64,000 bases of DNA from Rhodopseudomonas sp. P2A-2r (GCF_026015985.1 NZ_CP110389.1:6604001-6668000); one strand, 5' to 3'; counted from the first letter of the stretch, positions 38,343-47,672 are shown. The notes: a model not told the origin generated them from the letters alone. Numbers and translations are program-made.

Positions 38343-40283
38343 TCAGAACGCCCGCAGCACCAGCCGGTTCAGGCGGCTGGCGAAGGCCGCGGGATCCTCC
38401 GGCAACTCGCCGTCGAGGATCTGCGCCTGCTCCAGCAGCAGCATCGACAGATCGGCGGCTTCGCCGCCCTTGGCGGTGTCGGCCTTGGCCAATGCCGCAA
38501 CGAGCGGATGCTTCATGTTGATCTCGAGCACCGGTTTTGTCACAGCGCCGCGGTTCTGCTGCGCCAGCATGCGCTCCAGCGCGCGGTCGGGTCCGAAGCC
38601 GCCGGCGATCAGGCAGGAGGCCGAGGTGGTGAGGCGGGTCGATACCTTCACATCGGAGACGCGATCGCCGAGCGCCTCCTTGATCACGGCGATGACGGCA
38701 GCCTCGTCGGTCTCCGAGGTCGGCTCGTCCTTCTTGTCCTCGTCAACGACAGGGATCAGGTCGAGGTTGAGGTCACCCTGGCTCAGCGACTTCAGCGGCT
38801 TGCCGTCGAAATCGAGGCCGCCCGAGGTCCAGAATGCATCGACCGGATCGGTCAGCAGCAGCACCTCGATGCCGCGGGCGGTCGCGGATTCCAGTTTCGG
38901 ATTCGACTTCAGCCGCTCGATACTGTCGCCGACCAGATAGTAGATCTCGGTCTGGTTCGGCTTGAGGTCGGCGATATATTGCTTCAGCGAGCGCTTCTCG
39001 CCCGACGTGGTGGTGAAACGCGACAGCGCCAGCAGCTTTTCGCGGCGCTCGAAATCCTCGTAGATGCCTTCCTTGATCACCGGTCCGAAGGCGTCCCAGA
39101 TCTTTGCAAAGGTCTCCGGCTCCTTGTCACCGAGGCTTTCCAGCTCGCCTATGACGCGGGTGGTGACCGCCTTGCGGATCTGCGCCAGTTGCGGATTGTT
39201 TTGCAGCATCTCGCGCGACAGGTTGAGCGGCAGGTCCTCGCTGTCGATCACCCCGCGGATGAAGCGCAGATAGGATGGCAGCAGGTCGGCATCTGCAGTG
39301 ATGAAGACGCGGCGGACATAGAGCTTCACATGGCCCTTGCGCTGCGGCTCGAACAGGTCGAACGGCTTGGCCGATGGCGCAAACAGCAGCACCGCATAGG
39401 AATAGCGGCCCTCGGCGCGGTAGTGCAGGGTCATCGCCGGTTCGTCCCAGGCGGAGGCGATCGACTTGTAGGCCTTGGTGTAATCCTCCGGCGTCAGCTC
39501 CGACTTGGAGCGCTGCCATAGCGCGCTGGCCGAATTGATCTGCCGCGGCTCGTTGTCGGGCTTTTCTTCGTCCTTGGCCTCGTCTTCACCCTCGGCTTTC
39601 GGCTCCGAATCGGCTGCCGGGGCGTCCGGCTGCAGCATGATCGGAAACTGGATGTTGTCGGAATAGGCGCCGACCACGCGCTCGATCTCGTACCCTGCGA
39701 GATATTTCTTCGCGTCCTCTTTCAGATGCAGCACGATCTCGGTGCCGCGGCCGATCCTGGCGGCGTCGGCCTCGCTGGCTGGCGCGATCTCGAACCCGGC
39801 ACCGCCGGACGACGACCAGATGAAGGCCTCTTCAGAGCCGGCGCGGCGGCTGGTGACGGTGATGCGGTCGGCTACCATGAAGGCGGCATAGAAGCCGACG
39901 CCGAACTGGCCGATCAGCCCGGCGCCATCCTTGGCCTCGGTGAGGCGCGACAGGAACGATTTGGTGCCGGAACGGGCGATGGTGCCGAGATTGTCGATCA
40001 GTTCCTGGCGGCTCATGCCGATGCCGTTATCGACCACCGTCAGGGTGTCGGCGGCCTTGTTCGGCACGATCCGGATGCTCAGCGGCGCGCCGTCGGCCAT
40101 CAGATCCGGCTGCGCGATCGCCTCGTAACGCAACTTGTCGCAGGCGTCGGAAGCATTGGAAATCAGCTCGCGCAGGAAGATGTCGGTCTCGGAATAGACC
40201 GAGTGCACCATCAGATGCAGCAATTCGGCGACTTCGGCCTGGAACGGCTGGGATTCGGCGGCGGGAATGTCGGTGGTGGTCAT
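38343..40283 (-). CDS. htpG: Chaperone protein HtpG (bacterial Hsp90)
   Basis: 646 aa versus 624 in E. coli. The GHKL ATPase is complete: [18 protein letters not shown] (Asn/Asp ATP ligands), [18 protein letters not shown] and [16 protein letters not shown] charged, acidic linker ([20 protein letters not shown]) precedes the middle domain, which starts [17 protein letters not shown] and carries [10 protein letters not shown]. The C-terminal dimerisation domain follows. Start [20 protein letters not shown] at 40283; the frame extends upstream to 40493 through non-homologous sequence. Helps fold client proteins under heat or other stress. No sigma32-type promoter was identified by eye. Confidence 0.96.
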   Translation of the reverse strand: MTTTDIPAAESQPFQAEVAELLHLMVHSVYSETDIFLRELISNASDACDKLRYEAIAQPDLMADGAPLSIRIVPNKAADTLTVVDNGIGMSRQELIDNLGTIARSGTKSFLSRLTEAKDGAGLIGQFGVGFYAAFMVADRITVTSRRAGSEEAFIWSSSGGAGFEIAPASEADAARIGRGTEIVLHLKEDAKKYLAGYEIERVVGAYSDNIQFPIMLQPDAPAADSEPKAEGEDEAKDEEKPDNEPRQINSASALWQRSKSELTPEDYTKAYKSIASAWDEPAMTLHYRAEGRYSYAVLLFAPSAKPFDLFEPQRKGHVKLYVRRVFITADADLLPSYLRFIRGVIDSEDLPLNLSREMLQNNPQLAQIRKAVTTRVIGELESLGDKEPETFAKIWDAFGPVIKEGIYEDFERREKLLALSRFTTTSGEKRSLKQYIADLKPNQTEIYYLVGDSIERLKSNPKLESATARGIEVLLLTDPVDAFWTSGGLDFDGKPLKSLSQGDLNLDLIPVVDEDKKDEPTSETDEAAVIAVIKEALGDRVSDVKVSTRLTTSASCLIAGGFGPDRALERMLAQQNRGAVTKPVLEINMKHPLVAALAKADTAKGGEAADLSMLLLEQAQILDGELPEDPAAFASRLNRLVLRAF

Positions 40284-40446
40284 GCGGGAGGCTCGATCAC
40301 GGTCAGGGGAAAGCACGGATATAGGCATACGATTTTCGGGAGTCCATGGCTTCGACCGCAACTTGGGCGATGCGACATCGGAGCCCGGGAACGCTGACGC
40401 TGCCCTGCCGTTGCCTCTGCGAAAACCAGCGATACGGGAGACGACC

Positions 40447-40803
40447 ATGACCACAGAAGCGCGCGAGACCGTGAGCCTGATCGGCAGCGACAAGGTGGAG
40501 GGAACCGCGGTCTACGGGCCCGATGGCGAGCGAATCGGGACCATCGAGCGGGTGATGATCGAGAAAGTCAGCGGCCGGGTGTCCTATGCGGTGCTGAGCT
40601 TCGGCGGCTTCCTGGGCATCGGCGACGATTTCTATCCGCTGCCGTGGCCGTCACTGAAGTACAATGTCGATCTCGGCGGCTACCAGACCATGGTGACAAC
40701 CGACCAGCTCAACGACGCGCCGAAACATCGCCGAGCCGATGACTGGAACTGGGGTCGCGGCACCGCCGACATCGACGACTACTATGGCGTCGCAGTTCGG
40801 TGA
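40447..40803 (+). CDS. PRC-barrel domain protein
   Basis: 118 aa. The N-terminal half ([20 protein letters not shown] ... [13 protein letters not shown]) is a textbook PRC-barrel, a small beta-barrel found in ribosome-maturation, photosynthetic and stress proteins. The C-terminus [16 protein letters not shown] is a common tail of standalone alphaproteobacterial members. ATG 40447 has GGGAG about 5 bases upstream. Divergent from htpG. Confidence 0.88.
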   Translation: MTTEARETVSLIGSDKVEGTAVYGPDGERIGTIERVMIEKVSGRVSYAVLSFGGFLGIGDDFYPLPWPSLKYNVDLGGYQTMVTTDQLNDAPKHRRADDWNWGRGTADIDDYYGVAVR

Positions 40804-40810
40804 GGCGCGA

Positions 40811-41041
40811 TCAGCCGCCGGTCGCCACGGCGTAGGCGCCTTCCAGCATCGACAGGCATTCGAGGGCGCGCTCCTGCGCCGAGGCGCCTGCGCTCTGCGC
40901 GATCTCGCGCAGGTCGCGGATCGCCAGGTCGACCGCGCTCAGCAGGTCGAGTTCGTCGTCGTCAGATTGCAGTACGGCACGCGCTGGAAACTGAATCACA
41001 TTTGTCACTGGATTACCCTGGCACGAATCATCGAACGCCAT
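40811..41041 (-). CDS. Small hypothetical protein
   Basis: 76 aa; contains NVIQFPAR near the N-terminus, a motif frequent at the start of short Bradyrhizobium-type hypothetical proteins, and an acidic helix (SDDDELDLLSAVDLAIRDLR). Two starts are possible: ATG 41041 (AGGG upstream) or GTG 41008, giving VTNVIQFPAR, which would resemble the usual N-terminus better. Function unknown. Confidence 0.6.
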   Translation of the reverse strand: MAFDDSCQGNPVTNVIQFPARAVLQSDDDELDLLSAVDLAIRDLREIAQSAGASAQERALECLSMLEGAYAVATGG

Positions 41042-41108
41042 TTGGCCCTGAAATAGTTAAGCCAATTGATACATGCGCGAAGGCCGTCATCCGGCCTGTC
41101 GCGACGCG

Positions 41109-41441
41109 TCAATCCTGCCAGCTGACTAGCGGGATCAGGCTGACACGGTAATCGGGCGGTAGGGTTTCGCTAACAGTTTCGATAGCAGCCCCATCAGCTT
41201 CGCCAACAGCGACGCTCTCTTGTGCCACCGGCTCCACTGGAGCGACCGTGGGACTGACGACCGGCGTGATGCTGTCGCGACCTCGACGCCAGGCCTCGGA
41301 CTCGATCTGGCGCGCGAATCGGCGAAACAGGTCGGTGGCGCGTTTGCGCTGCGCGTCGGTCAGCGCCGTTGCAATCAGGAAAATCAGTTCCTCTGACAGT
41401 TCAGCGGCGGTGGCTCTGCTGTCGTCGTCGATCATGGTCAT
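41109..41441 (-). CDS. Small hypothetical protein
   Basis: 110 aa from MTMIDDDSRATAAELSEEL at 41441; the frame extends to 41480. The N-terminal half is helical (EELIFLIATALTDAQRKRAT); a Val/Pro-rich linker leads to LPPDYRVSLIPLVSWQD. No family recognised and no clear RBS, so the start is uncertain. Lies downstream of, and on the same strand as, nothing obvious; the receptor gene at 41712 is divergent. Confidence 0.5.
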   Translation of the reverse strand: MTMIDDDSRATAAELSEELIFLIATALTDAQRKRATDLFRRFARQIESEAWRRGRDSITPVVSPTVAPVEPVAQESVAVGEADGAAIETVSETLPPDYRVSLIPLVSWQD

Positions 41442-41612
41442 GAAATGGTCCGGAGCAGGAAACGCGCAGCTTGCCGGCATTTGATTGAGATCGGGTTGCC
41501 GACCTTTCGCCGGCAGCGGTCCAGCGTAGGTACCGGCGGCTGCAACAACGGCCTAATTGCCGAAAGAATAAGCACTTTTGGCGTTTCACGAGCAGTCCAC
41601 ACGCCCGCTGGG

Positions 41613-41627
41613 TTAATGTCTCATTAG
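41613..41627. promoter_or_regulatory. Near-match to CtrA site upstream of the MCP-Cache gene
   Basis: TTAA-tgtctca-TTAG, one base off TTAA-N7-TTAA, about 85 bases before the start at 41712. Weak on its own; another near-match precedes the chemoreceptor gene at 10112. Confidence 0.25.
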
Positions 41628-41711
41628 CCGAAATGATGGAAAGTAGCGGAATTGTATTCGCGTACCGCGCAGGCCGGCACGGTGCACCGCTCCCATTAGG
41701 AGATACCAGGG

Positions 41712-42800
41712 ATGGTTATGACGATGGATCGTGCCAGCAGTCCCATGCGGGCGATCACAAACCAACCTGGCGAAACGGAAACTGATTCGGACATCTCGAC
41801 GCTGATCGCGCGGCTGACGTCCGAGGTCAACCAGATCGCCTGCGAGAAGACCAAGTCGATCCAGAACATCACCAACCAGATGAAGATGCTGGCGTTGAAT
41901 GCGCTGATCGAGAGTTCGCGCGCCGGTGTCCACGGCGCGGGCTTCGCGGTAGTGGCGCAGGAAGTACGCAATGTCGGCCAACTGGTCGAGACCATCGCCA
42001 AAGAGCTGGAGACCCAGCTCACCGGACGCACAGGAAGCCTGATGCAATCCATCGACCGCATGACCGAACGGTCGCGCGGCGAGCGCATGGTCGACCTGTC
42101 GCTGAACGCCATCGAACTGATGGACCGCAACCTCTATGAGCGCACCTGCGACGTGCGCTGGTGGGCAACCGATTCTGCGGTGGTCGACTGCGCCGCTGCG
42201 CCGGATAATTCCACCGTGGCCCATGTCTCGGAGCGCCTTGCGGTGATCCTCGGCGCCTACACCGTGTATCTCGACCTGTGGCTGTGCGATCTCGACGGCA
42301 ACGTGCTGGCGAGCGGACGCGGCGATCGCTTCAACGTCCGCGGCCATAATGTCGCCAACACAGCATGGTTTCGCGACGCGAGAAAGCTGCGCTCCGGCGA
42401 CGACTATGTGGCCGGCGACGTGGAGAAGCAGCCGCTGCTGAACAACGCCCAGGTGGCGACCTATTGCGCCAGCGTGCGCGAGGGCGGCAAGGCCAATGGC
42501 AGGCCTCTCGGCGTGCTGGCCATCCACTTCGACTGGGAAGCTCAGGCCCGCGCCATCGTCGAGGGCGTGCGCGTCGGCGACGATCGCACCCGCGTGCTGC
42601 TGGTGGACTCCAATTTCCGCGTCATCGCAGCCTCCGACGGCGAGGGCCTGCTGACCGAGCGTATTCCGCTGCAACTGAACGGCCGCCGCAGCGGGTTCTA
42701 CCACCAAAGCTCCGGCGCCCAGGTCGCATTCCATGCCACACCGGGCTACGAAACCTACAAGGGGCTGGGCTGGTACGGGGTGATTGTCAGAGGGGCGTAG
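41712..42800 (+). CDS. Soluble chemoreceptor-like protein: MCP tip followed by Cache domain
   Basis: 362 aa with no TM segment or signal peptide. Residues about 28-100 hold a shortened MCP signalling hairpin (MKMLALNALIESSRAGVHGA then GFAVVAQEVRNVGQLVETIA, the tip that contacts CheA/CheW). The C-terminal part, about 125-362, is a Cache-like sensor (LAVILGAYTVYLDLWLCDLD, FNVRGHNVANTAWFRDA, RVLLVDSNFRVIAASDGEGL). This reverses the usual sensor-then-signalling order and puts the Cache domain in the cytoplasm. Only about 75 residues of the signalling domain are present, with no methylation helices of normal length. Start ATG 41712 has AGGAG about 9 bases upstream. It might report a cytoplasmic metabolite to a Che array; function unproven. 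Confidence 0.82.
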   Translation: MVMTMDRASSPMRAITNQPGETETDSDISTLIARLTSEVNQIACEKTKSIQNITNQMKMLALNALIESSRAGVHGAGFAVVAQEVRNVGQLVETIAKELETQLTGRTGSLMQSIDRMTERSRGERMVDLSLNAIELMDRNLYERTCDVRWWATDSAVVDCAAAPDNSTVAHVSERLAVILGAYTVYLDLWLCDLDGNVLASGRGDRFNVRGHNVANTAWFRDARKLRSGDDYVAGDVEKQPLLNNAQVATYCASVREGGKANGRPLGVLAIHFDWEAQARAIVEGVRVGDDRTRVLLVDSNFRVIAASDGEGLLTERIPLQLNGRRSGFYHQSSGAQVAFHATPGYETYKGLGWYGVIVRGA

Positions 42801-42875
42801 GCTGAAGTTTGAGGCGAGTCTTGCTTTCTTCCGTTCTTCCCTTGTGGGAAAAGCGCAGAAAGTCGGGAGCACGCC

Positions 42876-43772
42876 ATGACCACCATCAAGCGACAAGAAG
42901 ACGTCACGCCGGCAGTGCTGGAAGTGATGGAACGCACGAAAAATCCGCGGATGCGCGAGATCATGGTGTCGCTGGTCACTCACCTGCACGGCTTCGTCCG
43001 CGACGTCCGCCTCACCGAAGAGGAATTTCGCGACGCCGCCGCGATCCTCAACGAGATCGGCAAGCTGACCACCGACACTCACAACGAGGCCGTGCTGATG
43101 GCCGGCTCGCTCGGGGTGTCGTCGCTGGTCTGCCTGCTCAACAACGGCGCCAACGGCACCACCGAGACGTCGCAGAGCCTGCTCGGGCCGTTCTGGCGTC
43201 TGAATTCGCCCCGGGTCGACAATGGCGGCTCGATCGTCCGCTCCGACACCCCGGGCCCGGCGCTATTCATGACCGCTGTGGTGCAGGACCGCGGCGGCGC
43301 GCCGGTGCCCGCGGCCGAGGTCGACATCTGGCACTCCTCGCCGGTCGGACTGTACGAGAACCAGGACCCCGACCAGGAGAACTTCAACCTGCGCGGAAAA
43401 TTCACCACCGACGCTGAGGGCAGATTCTGGTTTCGCTCGGTCAAGCCGGCCGGCTATCCGATTCCCACCGACGGCGTGGTGGGCCGGCTGCTCGACGCAC
43501 AGGACCGCCACCCGTTCCGGCCGGCCCATGTCCATGCACTGATCTACAAACCCGGCTTCAAGACGGTGATCTCGCAGGTCTATGCCGACGACGATGCCCA
43601 CCTCGGCAGCGACGTGCAGTTCGGCGTCACCGAGGCGCTGGTCGGTCGCTTCATGCGCCATGATCAGCCGCACCCCACCGCCGCAGACGTATCCGCGCCG
43701 TGGTATTCGCTGGACTATCGTTTCATGATGGAGCCCGGCGAGGCGAAATGGCCGCGGCCACCGATCAAGTGA
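42876..43772 (+). CDS. Intradiol ring-cleavage dioxygenase (catechol/hydroxyquinol 1,2-dioxygenase type)
   Basis: 298 aa. A helical dimerisation domain at the N-terminus (residues 1-100) precedes the catalytic beta-sandwich. The Fe(III) ligands are all present: Tyr160 (VGLYENQDPDQ), Tyr194 (KPAGYPIPTDG), His218 and His220 (RPAHVHALI). The N-terminal domain and TSQSLLGPFWRLNSP block fit the catechol/hydroxyquinol 1,2-dioxygenase group more than protocatechuate 3,4-dioxygenase. It cleaves a catechol between its hydroxyls. No cis,cis-muconate or maleylacetate pathway gene is adjacent. Start MTTIKRQEDVTPAV at 42876. Substrate call uncertain. Confidence 0.9.
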   Translation: MTTIKRQEDVTPAVLEVMERTKNPRMREIMVSLVTHLHGFVRDVRLTEEEFRDAAAILNEIGKLTTDTHNEAVLMAGSLGVSSLVCLLNNGANGTTETSQSLLGPFWRLNSPRVDNGGSIVRSDTPGPALFMTAVVQDRGGAPVPAAEVDIWHSSPVGLYENQDPDQENFNLRGKFTTDAEGRFWFRSVKPAGYPIPTDGVVGRLLDAQDRHPFRPAHVHALIYKPGFKTVISQVYADDDAHLGSDVQFGVTEALVGRFMRHDQPHPTAADVSAPWYSLDYRFMMEPGEAKWPRPPIK

Positions 43773-43785
43773 GGGCTCCTCCTTC

Positions 43786-43832
43786 TCCCCCGCGCGAAGC
43801 GAAGCTCCGGCAGGTGGGAGAGGAAGACAGAA
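43786..43832. repeat. Imperfect inverted repeat between convergent genes
   Basis: ccttctcccccgcgcgaagc ... aggtgggagaggaag, an imperfect hairpin between the dioxygenase and Nudix gene ends. Probably a short repeat relic or terminator. Confidence 0.35.
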
Positions 43833-43844
43833 AGCGCCTCCTCG

Positions 43845-44354
43845 CTAGCCTGCCAGCCAGCGCCAGATCTTTTGCAGCACGTCGCGCGGTGCGGGCGCCG
43901 CCACCGGCGCCAGCGGCGGGCGCGGCAGCGGCTGCGCCCCGTCGTCCGGCGCAATTGCCTGCGGCCCGACCTGGGCGAGGAAGGCCTGCTCGTGCTGGCG
44001 CGTGAGCCGCAGCAGCGCGCTGTCAATCGGCAACCATTCGACGGCAGCAATGTCCTTCATCAGTTTGCGGCTCGGCGCGGCGTCGGCTTCCATACGCCAG
44101 AAGTGCACCACCTTGGTGCGTTCGCCGAGCGGGTAGGCCAGCGTTCCCAGAAACTCGTGCACCGACACCGCATGGCCAGTTTCTTCCAGCACCTCGCGTT
44201 CGGCCGCATCGCGCGGCGCCTCGCCCGGGTCCAGCTTACCCTTGGGCAGCACCCAGTCGGCGCGCTTGCGCATCTGCACCACTGCAATCAGTGGCGACGC
44301 GCCCCGCTTTACGACAATGCCGCCTGCGGCAACTACGACAGGCTCTCGCGCCAT
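43845..44354 (-). CDS. Nudix hydrolase
   Basis: 169 aa. Complete Nudix box: GKLDPGEAPRDAAEREVLEE followed by TGH, matching G-x5-E-x7-R-E-U-x-E-E-x-G-U. Starts MAREPVVVAAGGIVVKR at 44354. The N-terminal pattern AGGIVVKRG ... WVLPKGKLD resembles Ap4A/diphosphoinositol-type Nudix enzymes. A Pro-rich linker and short DVLQKIWRWLAG helix end the protein. Hydrolyses a nucleoside-diphosphate-linked compound, identity unknown. Confidence 0.9.
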   Translation of the reverse strand: MAREPVVVAAGGIVVKRGASPLIAVVQMRKRADWVLPKGKLDPGEAPRDAAEREVLEETGHAVSVHEFLGTLAYPLGERTKVVHFWRMEADAAPSRKLMKDIAAVEWLPIDSALLRLTRQHEQAFLAQVGPQAIAPDDGAQPLPRPPLAPVAAPAPRDVLQKIWRWLAG

Positions 44355-44395
44355 CGGTGATCCTTTTCCGCAATGCGCGAATGTTCAAATTGGCC

Positions 44396-45373
44396 TCAGC
44401 CGACGAAGGCACCGCCGAGGTCATCCTCAATATGGCTATGAATAATCGATTCGAAACTGTCGTCAGCCCTGAAACCCAGGGACAATGCGCGCGGCGTCTC
44501 AAAGGTCCCAGGCCAGCCGGCGACCATGGCCATGACAGCGGGATCCGGCACATGACGGATGCGTGACACCACGGCATCGCCGGCCACATGACGCAGCGCT
44601 GCGATCTGCTGCCCGACGGTTGCGGGCACGCCCGGCATCATCACGCTGCGGCGGGCGCCGAGCCGGGCGCTGTCGAGGGTCGCCGCATGCAGCAGGAAGC
44701 CGACCGTGGCGCGCGGACTGGCATGGGTCTGCGCCACGCTGTGATCGACCGGCAGGATTGCCTCCCGCCCGGCCAGCGGTTCACGGATGATGCTGGAGAA
44801 AAAGCCGGACGACGCTGCATTCGGCTTGCCGGGCCGCACACAGATGTTCGGCAGGCGAATGCCGATGCCATCGAAAAAGCCGCGGCGGCTGTAATCCGCC
44901 AGCAGCAATTCGCAGATCGCCTTCTGGGTGCCGTAGCTCGACAGCGGTGTGTGGAAGAAATCGTCGGCGATCGGGCCAATATAGGGCGCGCCGAACACCG
45001 CGATGGACGACGTATAGACCAGGCGCGGAGTGTAGCTTTCCTTGGCGCGGATCGCCTCGAACAGCGCGCGGGTGCCGTCGAGATTGACGGCATAGCCCTT
45101 GTCGAAATTCTGCTCGGCCTCGCCGGACACGATGGCAGCGAGATGGAAGATCACATCGGGCCGTGACGCCAGCAGCTTCGCCGGCGCCTCGGGCGATGCC
45201 AGATCGACGACGATATGTCGCGCGAAGGAAGCATCGGCGCCGAAATCGCCGGCAACGGCGTCAGCCATCACGAGGTCGGCAATGTCGGCATCGCCAATGC
45301 GGCCATCCTTCAGCAGCCGCTCGCACAGCTTGCGGCCGATCATGCCGGCGGCGCCGATCACCAATACCTTCAT
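44396..45373 (-). CDS. denD: D-erythronate dehydrogenase-like NAD-dependent epimerase/dehydratase family protein
   Basis: 325 aa, extended short-chain dehydrogenase. The Rossmann motif VLVIGAAGMIGRKLCERLL starts at residue 3; the catalytic pair is in SSYGTQKAICELLLADYSRR (Tyr-x3-Lys), preceded by LVYTSSIAVFGAP. The overall sequence matches DenD, which oxidises D-erythronate at C2 in four-carbon sugar-acid catabolism. Overlaps by 4 bases (ATGA) with the upstream dehydrogenase gene, so the two are one operon. OtnK/OtnC/OtnI partners are not seen here. Confidence 0.88.
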   Translation of the reverse strand: MKVLVIGAAGMIGRKLCERLLKDGRIGDADIADLVMADAVAGDFGADASFARHIVVDLASPEAPAKLLASRPDVIFHLAAIVSGEAEQNFDKGYAVNLDGTRALFEAIRAKESYTPRLVYTSSIAVFGAPYIGPIADDFFHTPLSSYGTQKAICELLLADYSRRGFFDGIGIRLPNICVRPGKPNAASSGFFSSIIREPLAGREAILPVDHSVAQTHASPRATVGFLLHAATLDSARLGARRSVMMPGVPATVGQQIAALRHVAGDAVVSRIRHVPDPAVMAMVAGWPGTFETPRALSLGFRADDSFESIIHSHIEDDLGGAFVG

Positions 45374-46260
45374 GCTTTCGGCGCCGACAGCTTGTAGATT
45401 TCCAGCGCGTCGGCGTCAGTTCCGCGGGTCGCAGCGGCCATGCGGAACAACTGCGCGGCGAGCGCCGCCATCGGCACCGGGGTCTGCGTGTCGTGGGCGA
45501 CGTCGACCACCGTGTCTAGGTCCTTGAGCATGGTCGCGATATGGCCGAGCGGCGGCGAGTGGATGCCGGCCACCATCCGCGGCACGAACAGCTGCAGCGG
45601 GATCGAATCGGCAAAGCCGCCGGCCAGCGCCTCCGGCAGCCGCTTGGCGTCGATGCCGGCATTGACGGCCAGCCGCGTCGCCTCCGCCAGCACCGCCATG
45701 GCACAGCCGACGATCACCTGGTTGCAGAGTTTTGTGGTCTGGCCGGCGCCGATCGGACCCATATGGGTGAAGCCGCGGGCCATCGCCATGATATAGGGCC
45801 GGACGCGTTCGATGTCGGCGGCGTCGCCGCCGGCCATGATCGCCAGCGTCGCTTCTTCCGCGCCCTTGGTGCCGCCGGACACCGGTGCATCGATCCACAC
45901 CATGCCGTTCGCGGCCTTCAGCCGGATCGCGATGGAGCGCGCCGCATCGGGATGGATCGAGGAAAAATCGACGACGAGTTTTCCGTCCCCCGGAACGCTC
46001 GCCAATCCATCGGCGCCAAACACCACTTCCTCCACCGCCGACGCGTCGGTCAGGCACATGAAGATAATTTCGGCGGCGGCCGCAACGTCACAGGGTTTTG
46101 CGGCGGCGGTGGCGCCGGCCTCGACCAGGGCTGCGGCCTTGCCCGGCGAGCGATTCCACACCGTGACGTTGTGGCCGGCATGAAGCAGCCGCCGCGTCAT
46201 CGGCAGTCCCATCAGCCCGAGACCGAGATAGCCGAGCTTTTCCTGTCGTTCTGCCTGCAC
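45370..46260 (-). CDS. NAD(P)-dependent beta-hydroxyacid dehydrogenase (3-hydroxyisobutyrate/LtnD type)
   Basis: 296 aa. Starts with the dinucleotide motif GYLGLGLMGLPMTRRLLHAG. Substrate-site block DAPVSGGTKGAEEATLAIMA and the catalytic Lys in GAGQTTKLCNQVIVG identify the beta-HAD family (3-hydroxyisobutyrate, tartronate semialdehyde, L-threonate dehydrogenases). In an operon with denD, it most likely acts on a related four-carbon or tartronate intermediate; context favours LtnD- or GarR-like function, but I cannot choose. Divergent from the binding-protein gene at 46478. Confidence 0.88.
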   Translation of the reverse strand: MQAERQEKLGYLGLGLMGLPMTRRLLHAGHNVTVWNRSPGKAAALVEAGATAAAKPCDVAAAAEIIFMCLTDASAVEEVVFGADGLASVPGDGKLVVDFSSIHPDAARSIAIRLKAANGMVWIDAPVSGGTKGAEEATLAIMAGGDAADIERVRPYIMAMARGFTHMGPIGAGQTTKLCNQVIVGCAMAVLAEATRLAVNAGIDAKRLPEALAGGFADSIPLQLFVPRMVAGIHSPPLGHIATMLKDLDTVVDVAHDTQTPVPMAALAAQLFRMAAATRGTDADALEIYKLSAPKA

Positions 46261-46477
46261 GTTCTGGCTCCCTTGTCGCGTGTCCTAGGCGGTGTCTACG
46301 CTGCACCAGCCACAGCATCAACGGTGATATCATCGGCGCCGGCCATTGCCGCAGGATGCAGCAGGCCCCGCGCACATGTTGAGCATCGGACAACTTGCCT
46401 GATTGTTTGAAGCATGAAAGGCTTGCACCAGCGACGGTCGCGAGACCGCGGGTGGTCATCTTTAGTGGAGAGCGGAC

Positions 46478-47467
46478 ATGAAGCGGACGACATCGAAATG
46501 GTTGATGGCTGCGGCATTTGCTGCAGGTGCGCTGGCCAGCGCAGGTGCGAAGGCGCAGAGCATTCCGACCATCAAGGTCGGCTGGACGATTCCCGCCGAG
46601 GAATCCAAGTACTGGATGATGAAGCGCCCGACCGAGTTCAGCAATCTCGGCAAGGTCTACAATATCGAGTGGACCCAATTCCAGGGCACCTCGCCGATGA
46701 CCCAGGCGCTGGCCGCGGGCGCACTCGACTGCGCCACGCAGGGCGTGCTGTCGCTGGCCAACGGCGTCAACGGCGGCAACCTGAAAGCCTACATCGTCGC
46801 CCAGCACGTCTCGGAAAAGCCGGGCAGCTTCTCGGTGTACTGGGCCGTGAAGGACGACTCGCCGATCAAGACCATCGCCGACCTCAAGGGCAAGAACGTC
46901 GGCATCTCCGTCATCGGCGGCGGCACCTACGGGCCGTTCAAGATGCTGCTGAAGGGCGCCGGCGTCGACCCCGAGAAGGACATCAAGCTGGTCGAGATCG
47001 GCTTCGCCGCCTCCGAGGACGCGCTGCGCCAGGGCCGCGTCGACGCCATCAACATGAACCAGCCGTTCGCGGCGCGCATGGAAGCCAAGGGCGGCACGCG
47101 AAAACTGTTCTCGCTGAACGAGGCGATGCCGAACATCGTGCACATCCTCGAAGCCTGCCGCGCTGATTTCGTCGACAAGAACCCCGAGATCGCCAAGGCC
47201 TATGTGTCGGACATCACGCTGGGCATGAAGAAGGCGCTGGCCAACCGCGACGAAACGCTGAAGGTCGTCAACGAGGTTATGAAGGCACCGATCCCGGTGC
47301 TGGAGACCTATCTGCTGAAGGATAACGATTTTGCGCGCGATCCCGGCGCCGCACCGAACTTCCCGGCGATGCAGAAGATGCTCGACATCTACACCGAGGC
47401 CGGCATGTTGCCGAAGATGGACGCGATGCAGTGGAAGCACCCGACCATCGTGGCACCGATCCAGTAA
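46478..47467 (+). CDS. NitT/TauT/SsuA-type ABC substrate-binding protein
   Basis: 329 aa, type II periplasmic binding fold. The signal peptide (LMAAAFAAGALASAGAKAQS) is followed by IKVGWTIPAEESKYWMMKRP, then GTSPMTQALAAGALDCATQG and KTIADLKGKNVGISVIGGGT, typical of the NMT1/SsuA family that binds sulfonates, nitrate, thiamine precursors or aromatic acids. No permease or ATPase follows; instead there is a repeat and an ilvD-type gene. Divergent from the denD operon. A transporter partner elsewhere is likely. Confidence 0.9.
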   Translation: MKRTTSKWLMAAAFAAGALASAGAKAQSIPTIKVGWTIPAEESKYWMMKRPTEFSNLGKVYNIEWTQFQGTSPMTQALAAGALDCATQGVLSLANGVNGGNLKAYIVAQHVSEKPGSFSVYWAVKDDSPIKTIADLKGKNVGISVIGGGTYGPFKMLLKGAGVDPEKDIKLVEIGFAASEDALRQGRVDAINMNQPFAARMEAKGGTRKLFSLNEAMPNIVHILEACRADFVDKNPEIAKAYVSDITLGMKKALANRDETLKVVNEVMKAPIPVLETYLLKDNDFARDPGAAPNFPAMQKMLDIYTEAGMLPKMDAMQWKHPTIVAPIQ

Positions 47468-47477
47468 GGCTTGTTCT

Positions 47478-47642
47478 CTTACCCTCCCTAGAGGGAGAGG
47501 GTCGGATCGCAAAGCGCGTAGCGCGGCGCGATCTGGGGTGGGGTGAAGTGTTGCGCTCCATCATTGCCGCCGTCACCCCACCCCGCCGAACACGCGCTTC
47601 GCGCGACGTTCGCCGACCCTCCCCTCCAGGGGAGGGTGACGC
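47478..47642. repeat. Interspersed repeat, family D (copy 2)
   Basis: Left end taccctccctagagggagag with ggtcgga; inner palindrome around atctggggtggggtgaag / gccgtcaccccaccccgcc; right end cgaccctcccctccagggga with gggtgacg. Same plan as the copy at 4655-4822. Confidence 0.7.
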
Positions 47643-47672
47643 AACTGCGAGACCAATCCGAAAGCCACCCCT

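Noticed and set aside
40284..40493. N-terminal extension of HtpG
   Set aside because: No similarity to Hsp90 N-termini; would overlap the divergent PRC-barrel gene's promoter and start.
42876..43772. Linking the dioxygenase and the thiolase at position 1 into one aromatic pathway cluster
   Set aside because: They are 42 kb apart with unrelated genes between; no other pathway gene is adjacent to either.
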